Shown here: positions 20,394 to 30,165 of the stretch, in pieces
How positions within the stretch are numbered: position 1 is the stretch's first letter
How the letters are laid out: the number at the start of each line of letters is the position of its first letter
Assembly (NCBI GenBank): GCA_963669155.1
Contig: OZ022578.1
Span: 13,719,940-13,783,939 of the forward strand
Direction: 5' to 3'
DNA: 64,000 nt
Origin: Arbacia lixula
Taxonomy: Eukaryota; Echinodermata; Echinoidea; Arbacioida; Arbaciidae
Notes under the pieces: model-generated
What the model was told of the DNA's origin: nothing
Database searches by the model: none
What the model saw: only the letters and a program-made list of their open reading frames with translations
Position numbers and translations under genes: made by a program

Positions 20394-20639
20394 TCAATTA
20401 AAAGCAAGGTACATACTGATAAATTAGCTGTACTCTTGTGAAACAGGTCCAAGTATTGTTTGTAATTTCTTAGGATCACAAGGCGGAATCATCTTGAAAC
20501 AATGTAGTCCTTTATTTCGAACAGCAAAACGTTTCTGCCGCTAGGTTTTCCACTAAATGCCTCATAACTTTAAGACAGTCACTAAAATGTAAAAACTGGA
20601 TATCATTTTTGATGAGATTATCTTCACCATTTCATTTCA

Positions 20640-21230
20640 AAAGGAAGTTGTATCCTGTCATCTTGAAGCGTACCATAATTAAACTGCCACTCAGTCGATA
20701 AGTATGCATCCGCGTTTTTGCTAGCGGCATGTAGTTGCCATTGATGATTTCGCTGAAAACTTGAAGGTTTGGTTGACAATGGACCATTGACTTCCTATGC
20801 ATAATGAGCCTATTCAATATCCAATATTTGCATACACAAACGAATCTTTTTTTGCCATGTTTTGCCAAGTAAGTTTTTTGACCTCTGACCTCTTACTTCT
20901 TTGATTTCTTAATGTAGTCTTCCATCGTTGTATGAAGTTTAAGATTGGATTAATTACAAATTCATTTTTTTTGGAAAAACATGTGAACATTTTTAAAGTC
21001 AATTTTAGGGAAAGTTCATTGACCTTTGAACTTTCAGGAAATTTACAAAAAAATTCACATGTAGTGATCCATCTTTTTAACATAATTGGTTGCAATTGCA
21101 TCGTTGGATTTTGGTTCATTTTGAAAACCTCATTTTTTGTACAATTTCTTGCTCTGTCAATACTTTTTTTATGCTCTTTTGCTTTTGCTGTGCTTCAGAG
21201 AATTTGATAATTTTCGCGAAAGGGAATCGT
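20640..21230 (-). mobile_element. Degraded HINE-like (Helentron) remnant, unit A
   Basis: Contains diverged versions of the HINE 3-prime end (ACTGCCACTCAGTCGATAAG, TGCATCCGCG) and of the GACCTTTGAACTTTCAGGAA repeat phrase seen in the fuller elements. Shared with 49900-50490, so it predates the duplication. Borders are approximate. Confidence 0.55.
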
Positions 21231-21535
21231 TACATTGAATTCCTTATTTGTGTTTTGATGGAAAGGGCTGTTCAGGCATAACTTTATAAATACTTTCATG
21301 ATAATGCTATACAATCAGGTTGTAGACTGATGCATTGAACTCAAACATGTGTTACTGATATTTCAGAATATATTTTGCGTAATATGAATTCTGGTAATAT
21401 TACAGGTGCATTTTGTTTTTACTTGCGAAAAACATTCGATGTCATTTCTCATGCTCGCCTTTTAAAAAAGAACTATCGCTGTATGGAATACGCAATTTTT
21501 AATTAGAATGGTTTAAATCTTATATTACTGATCGA

Positions 21536-21934
21536 TTGCCTTGTGTTTCAATAGAAGGAACATTGAGCAAGTACTTAAAGGTGAAAGTTGGTGTTCCTCA
21601 AGGTTCGACTCTAGGATCCCTCATGTTCGGTATATATATTAATGACATATCTAATTTATTGTTAGATGAATCCTGTACATTTTCTTCATACTCAGATGAC
21701 ACAGCTATCTTTTGTACAGATAAGAATATTCACGATGTTCAATTGAAGCTCCAGTCACAATTTGTTACCATCACTAAATGGCTTCAATGTAATGAAAAGG
21801 CGAAAAATATGCTGTTTGGTTCAAACAGTACATTAACAGGTAAAAATTCGTCAATAATGTACAAAAATGATATCATTGAACATGTCAACGAATTTGAATA
21901 TATTGGTGTTGTGTTGGACGGTAGTCTTAATTAG
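21536..21934 (+). pseudogene. LINE reverse transcriptase fragment (unit A)
   Basis: About 130 residues of RT palm: the GVPQGSTLG box and the catalytic DD in YSDD (YADD in unit B). Ends at a stop shared with unit B. Not a functional gene. Confidence 0.85.
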
Positions 21935-22108
21935 ACTAGTTATGTTGATCATGTCAAAAAAGATGTCACAAGCAATTTGGCCTCATACATAGAGTGAAGT
22001 GTTATTTTACCAAAGAAATAATGACAGATCTGTTTTATTATCTTATTTTACCACATATTGATTTTTATGCCTCCGCCACGAAGTGGCCGGAGGCATTATG
22101 TTTTCGGG

Positions 22109-22159
22109 TTGTCCGTCCGTCCGTCCGTCCGTCCGTCCGTCCGTCCGTCCGTCCGTCCC
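22109..22159 (+). repeat. (TCCG)n microsatellite in HINE
   Basis: About 12 copies of GTCC just after the 5-prime hairpin. The copy-B element has a much shorter version (near 44368-44390). Confidence 0.9.
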
Positions 22160-22269
22160 GAATCCGTTTAGGCAATATCTTGAGAACCGTTAAGCGGATT
22201 TGCTTCAAACTTGGTTCATGTATGTATTGCATAAAACTGATGAAGTGTGTAAAATTGGGGTCAAATCTG

Positions 22270-23270
22270 ATTGAGGTCAAAGGTCAAAGGTCAATAAACT
22301 TTGTAAAAATTGCCCCAAAATGACCTTTTCCACAATAAATCCAAATCCAAGGATGCAATTCTCAGTAAACATGGTACAAAGATGGATCACTACTTGGGGA
22401 TAGACTGGTGACATTTTTGGTAAAATTCCTGAAAGGTCAGAGGTCAAAGGTCAATGAAATTTGTGAAAATTTGCCAAAAATTGACCTTTTTCACAATAAA
22501 TCCAAATCCAAGGATGCAATTCTCATTAAACATAGTACAAAGATAGATCACTACTTGGGGATAGACTGGTGACATTTTTGGTAAAATTCCTGAAAGTTCA
22601 GAGGTCAAAGGTCAATGAACTTTGCCCAAATTGGCTAGAAATTGCCCCAAACTTTGAATTTTTCACAAGAAATCCAAATCCAATGGTGCAATTCCAACCA
22701 AACATAGTGAAACGATGGATCACTACTTTTGGGTAGACTGGTGACATTGTTGGTGAAATTGCTGGAAGGTCAGAGGTCAAAGGTCAATGAACTTTGCAAA
22801 ATTGATATTTTTCACTATAAACCCAAATCCAAATCCAATGGCGCAATTCTAACCAAACATGATGCAGAGTTGTACCACTTCATGGAGGTAGACTGGTGAA
22901 AGTTTGGGTAAAACTCCTGAGAGTTCAAAGGTCAAAGGTCAATGAACTTTGCCAAAAATTAGCTAAAAATTGCCCCCAAAGTGATAATTTTCAAAATATA
23001 TCCAAATCCAATGGAGCAATACCAACCAAACATGGTGCAAAGATGGATCACTACTAGACTGATGACATTTTTGGTGAAATTTCTCAAAGGTCAGGGATCA
23101 AAGGTCAATGAACTTGCCAAAATTGGTTAAAATTGCCCCCAAATAGATATTTTTCACATTGAATTCAATACTAATGATTCAATTCAAACCAAACATAGTA
23201 CAGAGATGTATCACTTCATGGAGGTAGACTGGTGAAGTTTGGATAAAATTCCTGAAAGGTCAAAGGTCAA
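22270..23270 (+). repeat. Tandem repeat of about 160 bp with AGGTCA motifs
   Basis: Seven units. The last AGGTCA half-site of each starts at about 22288, 22448, 22609, 22781, 22936, 23102 and 23264. Most units have two or three AGGTCA-type half-sites separated by one base. Units share GATGGATCACTACTT and GTAGACTGGTGA blocks. Confidence 0.85.
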
Positions 23271-24339
23271 TGAACTTCACTTAAAATTGCTAATTTTAAA
23301 CAAACCTGATACAAGGATGGATTTAGACAGACTGGTTAGAAAAGAAGTAAGAGTTCAAACGTCAATGAACATTGCCAAACTTCGCTAAACTAAAGAACAG
23401 AATGTGATATTTTCATTTCACATAGGAGCAATGGTACATTGCCCACCAAACATACACATTTTCTGAGAATAGCAAAGAGGCGGAGGCATATTTATCGACT
23501 GCGGGGCAGTCGAATTGCTCTAGTTCGTGTACAGTATGGGGGAGCTGTGCCCAAACACATATTTTGCGTATCCCACGATTGCAAAATAAATACGCCCAAA
23601 TGGTTCTTGACATGGATTAATTCACATCAGCAAGTTTTCTATCAAGTACTTTGAATTGGCAATCAGTGAAACAAAGAATCCAGTATCAACAAACGGTAGT
23701 TGATGTTAACTATACAACCCGTTACGCAACCCGCAGCCCGTTATTTTTTCCCCACACCAAGAACTTAATACATGAAAAGATCAATCTCCTAATGAGGTAG
23801 TAAACTCTTAACAGCCTCCCAATCACTGTTCGCTGTTGTAATACTCTCACAGAATTTAAATTAGAAGTGGGTAGTAAAGGCTACACCTAGGCACTGTGCG
23901 TTGGGGGGGGGGGGGGAATCACTCACTCTTTTTTCCTTCAAAATTGATGTGTTTTTTGTTATTCATTGCTATTGTTATTGTTGTTTTTGTATCAATTGTA
24001 TTTGAATGTTACATTTTTTGCAATGTTTATGTGATTTTTTATCATAGGGCTCCCCAAGACTGAAAGGACTACCCTGTCTAAATAAAAAGGGAAATTAAAA
24101 AAAAAAAGGTATCAAAGAAAGGAAAAGTATCAAAACACATCATTGATTATTTTCCATGAGCATTCGATTGGAAGCAATGGACTTTTGGTATTACTTAAGA
24201 TCTATTTATTCATATTGTTAAATTGTTTCATACTTTCTTTCAGTAACGATGGCCATTTTTCCCGTTGCAAACATTTAAGGGAAATTCCAGACAGAATAAT
24301 AAGTTTTTATTATTGTTTATGTTGTGACGTCACGTTAGC

Positions 24340-24475
24340 GATACTCTCCAACATTGAACACTATTTTTTGTTGAATGTTACATATTTTGCAATGCTTATG
24401 TGTTTTTTTTATCATAGGGCTCCTCGAGAATGAAATGACTACCCTGACTAAATAAAACGGGAAAAAAAAAAAAAA
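24340..24475 (+). mobile_element. Second LINE 3-prime tail
   Basis: Repeats the tail at 23990-24108: GTTACATATTTTGCAATG, ATCATAGGGCTCC, GACTACCCTGACTAAATAAA, then an A-run. A tail-only LINE copy of the same family. Confidence 0.65.
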
Positions 24476-24476
24476 A

Positions 24477-25187
24477 GCCCCCCCCCCCCCCCAAGCAAAA
24501 TAGTATAACTTTTGATCGAAAAGGTCTTGAGCGATATAATTTTACAGGAATGTTCTTTAATTTATTGACTAACTTCCGTGTGAAAAATCGTATTAATCCA
24601 CACATTAAATGCAAAATTGTCACTTTTCAAAAGTCACAAGGGTAATTTTGAGATTCTATCATATGAATTTTTAATGAATTCCATTTCTGGCGCATAATTT
24701 ATGTCCTTTCGTTGTTTATCATCCATCTCTAGATGCACTAACACCTATCCCGACACTTAATCCAATGTTTTGGTTGAGTGAGCACCGTTTAAAAAATACT
24801 CATCCCTCTTGTGTTTGAAACTTTTAAAAACCCTTTATTTTGAAGAAAAAATTAAACACTGGATATTTTGACAAAAATGTAACATGACATAAATATGTGA
24901 GCATAACAAGTCATTTTCATGTCATGGTTAATTAAAAAAAAACTCTAAAAATCGCACAAGAAATGCCAAAATGTATTGTTAAAACGACATGAACAATTAC
25001 CCTTGTGACTTTTGAAAAGTGACATTTTTGCTTTTAATGTGTGCTCACTCAATCATAACTGATTGGATTAATGTGATTTTCACACGGAAGTTAGTCAATA
25101 AGTTAAGGAACAATGCTGCCAAACTATTTTGCTCAAAACTTTTTCAATCAAAAGTTATGCTATTTTGCCTGGGGGGGGGGGGGGGGC
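24477..25187. mobile_element. Foldback element with homopolymer ends (unit A)
   Basis: Left arm 24477-24643 begins GCCCCC and includes AAGCAAAATAGTATAAC. It pairs imperfectly with right arm about 24996-25187, which ends in a long G run and C. Both arms include ACTTTTCAAAAGTCACAAGGGTAAT or its complement. Loop about 350 bp. No ORF. In unit B the loop hosts the piggyBac-like insertion. Confidence 0.75.
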
Positions 25188-25600
25188 TTACCTTTTTGTT
25201 GTGTTTATTTATTGATATTGGTAAATTGTTTGATATTTTCTTTCAGTAACGATGGTCATTTTTCCCGTTGCAAAAATTTAGGGGAAAGTCCACAAAGAAT
25301 AAGAAAGTTATAATGTCTATTTTTTTAATGTTGTGACGTCACGTTAGAGATACTCTCAAACATTGAACGCTATTTTTGTTGAATCTGTTAATTTTCTCAC
25401 AAGGATATATACCATGTTACCTGTGCATTTGATATATCATCAGACACGTGCTTACACACATGCCTCTATGAAAAAGATTTATTCTTCCATCAAAAAAATG
25501 GAAACGGGAAATCTATGGGGAAAATAATACACAGCATACGGGAAAGCATCTCGCACATGACGCCGCAAAAGAAAAACTCGGCGAGACAGTGTCGCCACTA
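25188..25600. other. Non-coding sequence
   Basis: AT-rich, shared with 58330-58740. Starts with phrases also found in the LINE tail region (CAGTAACGATGGTCATTTTTCC; GTGACGTCACGTTAG). No gene. Confidence 0.6.
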
Positions 25601-25759
25601 GGTCACCGCCTAGTCTCAAGGCCAAATGAGATACTCACCTATGCAATCTAGATCATTGTGACACTCCAAGTCTAACAGTACATCGATTTATATTATACCA
25701 CAGCAATACCACATAGCATGCTATGATTTAGTATATTGTACAGTTATTGAAATACCACA

Positions 25760-26180
25760 GAAACAAAGGCCTACACAAGGTGCCGCCTGTGGTACCCATG
25801 TGGTACGGAAAATACCATAGGAAATACCACAGCAAAATTATTCCACATCAATACCACACAGCAGTGGTGGACTTTCTACATGGGACAGTGTAATCCCACA
25901 GAAAATGCCACACGGATGAAAAGGCCTACACAAATTTATATGATAATGCAGAAGTGTCGCCTGTGGTACCCATGTGGTACAAAAAAATACCATAGAGAAG
26001 AATTATACCATGGTACATTGTAATCATAGAAAATACCACAAGGATGAAAAGGCCTACACAGATTTATGTGCAAGACAGTTTATTGTTTTATCTCTGCAGT
26101 TTATTGCAGAGGTGTCGCCTGAGGAACCCATCCGGTAAAGAAATACCATACGAAAGACCACAGAGAAAACAATATATATA
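25760..26180 (+). repeat. Diverged tandem repeat rich in ACCACA/GTGGTAC
   Basis: AAGGCCTACACA recurs near 25766, 25921 and 26049, followed each time by GTCGCCTGTGGTACCC or a variant. Many ATACCACA words lie between. Shared with 58900-59330. Confidence 0.65.
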
Positions 26181-26258
26181 TAAAACAAAATACCTTACAG
26201 CAGTGCTGTGGTACTTACATGATATTGTACAGACGTGTGTACAACACAAGGCTCATGT

Positions 26259-26602
26259 AGAGAGAGGAGAGAGAGGGGGGGGGGGGAGAGAAAAGAGAGA
26301 CAGAGACCGAGAGAGAGAGTCAGAGAGAGAGAGAGAGAGAGTCAGAGAGAGAGAGAGAGAGAAGAGCAGAGAGAGGGGGGAGAGAAAAGACAGACAGAGA
26401 CTGAGAGAGAGAGTCAGAGAGAGAGAGTGTCAGAGAGAGAGAGAGAGAGAGAGTCAGAGAGAGAGAGAGAGAGAAGAGCAGAGAGGGGGGAGAGAAAAGA
26501 GAGACAGAGACCGAGAGAGAGAGAGAGAGTGTGTCAGAGAGAGAGAGAGAGAGAGAAGAGCAGAGAGAGGGAGAGAGAGGAGAGAAGAGAGAGAGAGAGA
26601 GT
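26259..26602 (+). repeat. GA-rich polypurine array (unit A)
   Basis: About 340 bp almost wholly purine on the plus strand, with (GAGA)n punctuated by GTCAGAG, ACAGAGACCGAG and AGAAGAGCAGAG in a higher-order pattern. The long Arg/Glu ORFs and Leu/Ser ORFs are simple-repeat artefacts. Confidence 0.9.
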
Positions 26603-26652
26603 TGGACAAAGTGGCAGTGAAAGTGGGATAGATAGAGCTGTAGAGGTACCAC

Positions 26653-27965
26653 AAATAATGATAATAATAATAGTCCATTCTTATATAGCGCAATTTTACA
26701 GTTAAGTCTCAATGCGCATAAAAGAGAAATACAGAAAGAAGTAGAACCTTATTTAAGCAAAGATAAAGTGATTGAAATCTACAATTCACTAAGAAACAAA
26801 AAATGTCTTCAATTTGGCGCGAAATTGATCCTTAGTTTTAGATTCTCGAATAAAGTCTGGAAGTTTATTCCACAGCATATGTGCGGCAAACTGGAAAGAC
26901 CTCTGACCGTATGTCTTGGTTCTAACGGAGTATCGCACTTAAAGATTCTTTGAATTTGAACGAAGAACCCGAGGTGATTTATACAAACTAATAAGTTCTT
27001 GAATATAGTCAGGAGAATTTCCATGTAAACATCGATATGAAATGACTAAAATCTTAAACATAATTCGCTTATTTACGGGCAACCAATGTAAGTTATGCAA
27101 AACAGGACTTATAGACTCACATCTTTTAGTACATGTTACCAAGCGAGCAGAAGAATTTTGTATGTGTTGTACCTTACTTAATAATATATCTGGAAGACCA
27201 AATAAGATACTATTACAATCATCAATGTGACTTAAGACAAAAGCATGGACAAGTCTCTCAGTAGTGCTTTTATCCAAATATTGTCTAATCTTCCCTAGCT
27301 TATAGAGATCAAATGACGCCTTTTTACACATATTACGTACATGATTTACTAATGACAAATTCTCATCAAATAACACACCTAAGTTTTTAACACACTTTGC
27401 GGGTTGTAGTGAGCTCTCATTAAACAAAACAGATGGTATCATATTTTTTGTTCTAAATCGAGAAGACAAATGAAGGAATTCCGTTTTCTCAGCGTTCAGT
27501 CGTAACAAATTTCATGATGACCACAACTTGATATCTACTAAACATGACTCTAACTGAGGAATAACTAATGGTAGGTCTGAATGCTTCAGCGTATAAAGCT
27601 GAATATCATCAGCATAGACCACATAACCAAAACCATAACTCTGCAAAATTGTCTCTAATGGGGATGAATACAAAGTAAATAATATAGGACCCATCACAGA
27701 TCCTTGTGGGACACCCTGGCGTATGACACGTTGGTTTGAAACTTCATCATTGATTACTACATGTTGATATCTATTTGTAGCATAAGTATGGAGCCAATTC
27801 AATGAACTGCTGTTGAATCCAAAGCTAAATTATAGTCTTCGAAGAAGTATTTCGTGGCTAATCGAGTCAAAAGCAGCGGAGTAATCCAGCAACACTAACA
27901 ATGCCTCTTGTCCTTGATCCAAGCTCAGGAGCAGATGCCTGTGAGATACATATCTGAAGTAAAAA
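26653..27965 (-). mobile_element. L2/CR1-like LINE 3-prime portion (unit A)
   Basis: Minus strand. RT begins with a LLDYSAAFDSISHEILL-type block near 27930, then RQGVPQGSVMGPILF and VVYADDIQLY, then the C-terminal region with LGVLFDENL and LHNLHWLPV. The 3-prime end reads GCGCTATATAAGAA followed by an ATT/ATC-type microsatellite, typical of this group. In-frame stops lie near 27820 and at 27512. Dead, 5-prime-truncated copy shared with unit B. Confidence 0.88.
26939..27802 (-). pseudogene. L2/CR1-like reverse transcriptase with in-frame stop
   Basis: Two ORFs of 96 and 189 codons in the same frame, separated only by a TGA between LWSS and the NLLRLNAEKTEF block. YADD is intact. The same stop exists in unit B, so inactivation came before the duplication. 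Confidence 0.9.
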
Positions 27966-29332
27966 AAATCATAAAATTAAAGAAAATCTTTAAAAAAAAT
28001 AGAATCCATAAGAAATTAACAAAAACATGAAAATACATACGAATTGATCTGTAATTTCAAAGTTTTGTGACATGATATTGTTGATTATCCTACTTGGCAT
28101 ATGCGACATCAGTTTGACCTTCATGCCATCTTTTTTCAATGAGATATGAATAAATTTGTAAAATATTAATCTAATTTGCATAAATTATTATTAACACATA
28201 ATTGAATGCTTTTTTCCTAAAAACATTATGCAGCTCGTGACATGTTGCTTAATCTCCGTGCAAAATTTCGCGTCCATACAGCCTTTCGTACGTGGCCGAG
28301 ATATTAGGGGGGCGGGGGTCAAAAGGACACCCCCCCCCCACACACACACACACACACACACACCCTGTTCTCAAAACCTGCTCTCCAAAAGCCCAGTCAC
28401 AGAAGGGTTAAAGAAATATTGGTTTTAGATCATTTATATCTTTGGGAAATAGTTCTACTATGCGAGCCAGTTATTACATGTTTTCTACTGGAAATGGGGT
28501 GTTAAATTCTAGTCTGAATAAAAGACTAAGTACTGAGCTAGCTAGCTGGATAGCAGCATGCAGCCTACACACACGCACACACATACACACACACGTTCCC
28601 TATTCTGCTCATGAGCACTGCATGCATGTAGATTGCATGCAGTTACATTTATTTGAATTTGAGTTAGCGGGAGTTACAGTTAGTGTGCTTGTGTGCTACA
28701 TTGTAGCTCGGCCTCAGACTCGGTCATTTGACGCAAAGCACCTCTGGAATTCACGACAGACATTTGTCATGCCATACATGGCCAATCAATCCAAGTTACG
28801 ACCTAGATCTAATGGTATTTACTAGCATTTCTATTGAAGAACTTTGAAGATATCATGTTTTTACAAAGTCTAGATACCAACAGCTTATATCTGTGAATGT
28901 ATGCCCATGACGGGCCATGTGTTGAGCTGTGCTGTGGCCGTAATAGGCTACGCTACATTGTAGTTGTACATATAATCTGCCATCAATGCACTTTCGTCTA
29001 TGAACTCCTAACCCTTATTTTGTGAGTTTCATTCATACAAAAAGGGTGATTTCTAGGTCACTTTCCGTCAACAACAAGAAATCACCATCATGCAAGGAGA
29101 ACACTGTTGTTACTGGCGCTTATATGATGACTTATTTTTAGTTGGTGATTGGGGAAAAAAAACAAATTTGTTGTTTGCTGGTAAATGTGTTACATGTTGA
29201 AGTGGACTCAGTCTGAAAAGCAGAATTGTATTTTCTTTGAGACTACCGCATCATAAATTTTTCATGGAACTAGGTCCGAAAAAGGGGGATTGCCATGTGA
29301 ACTTGAAAGATGTCTTCATTTTGATTGCACCT
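27966..29332. other. Non-coding repeat-rich stretch
   Basis: No gene recognised. Includes a C-run followed by a (CA)n tract at 28340-28363 and a short CACACACA stretch near 28568-28594. Nearly identical to 61080-62464. Confidence 0.7.
28340..28363 (+). repeat. (CA)n microsatellite
   Basis: 24 bp of CA repeats after nine C. The copy in unit B is 61477-61494 and shorter. Confidence 0.9.
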
Positions 29333-29452
29333 ACATCTTCAGCCAGTGACAGAAGCAATCACCGAGCGGTGATTTTGACAGAATGTCTGTTTTCTCCAAA
29401 ATTCTTGCTGAGCACCCGCTCGGTGATTGCTTTGGTCACTGACTGAAGATGT
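29333..29452. repeat. Imperfect hairpin, about 36-bp arms (unit A)
   Basis: Left arm 29333-29368 (ACATCTTCAG...ACCGAGCG) pairs with right arm 29417-29452 (CGCTCGGTGATTGC...GAAGATGT). 48-nt loop. Conserved in unit B. Confidence 0.85.
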
Positions 29453-29516
29453 CAGTTTGGTCGCAATGCGCATGCTACATCAGCACTACGTAATGTGCGC
29501 TCTGAGAAGATACTTC

Positions 29517-30165
29517 TTCTCCTTCTTCTTCAGGGTAGTCCTGTGTCCTTTACACTTGAAGATTAATACAGGCGATTTGTGTGGCTAGTGCTTGTGCTGG
29601 ACGGTGCAATTGAACAAAACTAATGATATCACCGGTGCAAGTAAACAAAAAGGTTTGCATTTCAGGCTGTCTGCATCACCACCAGTATCTGACGGAAGAA
29701 CTCGACTGATGGGGCGGAGATGACATCAGGTGGTAGGGTGTTCCAAGTCTTTACAATTCGAGGAAAGAAGGACTGTCTGTGCTGTTCAGTTCTGGAGAGA
29801 GGCAGCTGGTAGCCTTGTGCATGGATATGTCTTGTTACTCTCAGGACTGGTGTAATGTAAGGTGCAGTGGTGAAATCAACGATGTTGTGGAGCATTTTGA
29901 AGAAGAGAACCAGACGGAGGACCTCGCGCCTTTGTTGCAATGAGTGCCAAGTCAGGTCACTCAACATGTCAGTTACACTGGATGTATTGTGATGTCTGTT
30001 GAGGGCAAATCTGGCAGCTCTCCTCTGGATCATCTCAAGCTTGTAGATGTTTCTGTCTGCGTATGGGTCCCAGATTGGTGCTGCATGCTCCACAAGTGGT
30101 CTCACAAGGGAAAAGTAGGCCATTGTCTTGAGTTGGGTGGAGCTGATAGTTTTGCCCTTAAAAAT
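29517..30165 (-). mobile_element. Third LINE fragment, ORF2 C-terminus (unit A)
   Basis: Minus strand. ORF 29662-30123 encodes YFSLVRPLVEHAAPIWDPY, RRAARFALNRHH, LTWHSLQQRR and FFPRIVKTWNTLP, the conserved post-RT C-terminal region of non-LTR elements. The 3-prime tail has GGACTACCCTGAAGAAGAAGG. Truncated at about 30165. Not functional. Confidence 0.88.

Larger units (their letters stand above)
22067..23523 (+). mobile_element. HINE: non-autonomous Helentron-like element (unit A)
   Basis: 1457 bp inserted in the LINE; unit B has the uninterrupted sequence at about 51325-51329. The 5-prime end ATGCCTCCGCC can fold with GGCGGAGGCAT placed subterminally at 23479-23489 (asymmetric inverted repeat). 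Then comes a hairpin TCGACTGC-GGG-GCAGTCGA (23495-23513) and, 10 nt on, the end CTAG. It lies between T and T. Inside are a TCCG microsatellite and about seven tandem units of roughly 160 bp. These are the features of Helentron-derived HINEs. No Rep/helicase ORF. Confidence 0.75.
21370..24108 (+). mobile_element. Non-LTR retrotransposon RT fragment, split by HINE (unit A)
   Basis: 5-prime-truncated LINE. Reverse transcriptase motifs GVPQGSTLGSLMF and YSDDTAIF are at about 21536-21930, and the C-terminal part resumes after the HINE at 23524. The 3-prime tail ends near 24108 with ACTACCCTGTCTAAATAAA and an A-run. It carries a stop after GVVLDGSLN and upstream frame damage, so it is a dead copy. 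Confidence 0.85.

Noticed and set aside
22270..23270. Possible CRISPR-like array
   Set aside because: Eukaryotic context; units of about 160 bp diverge throughout, with no short constant repeat and unique spacer pattern. It is the HINE core.
26044..26705. Long ORFs full of Arg/Glu, and opposite-strand Leu/Ser ORFs
   Set aside because: They translate a GA simple repeat in several frames at once; no codon structure or domain. Same for 59336-59845.
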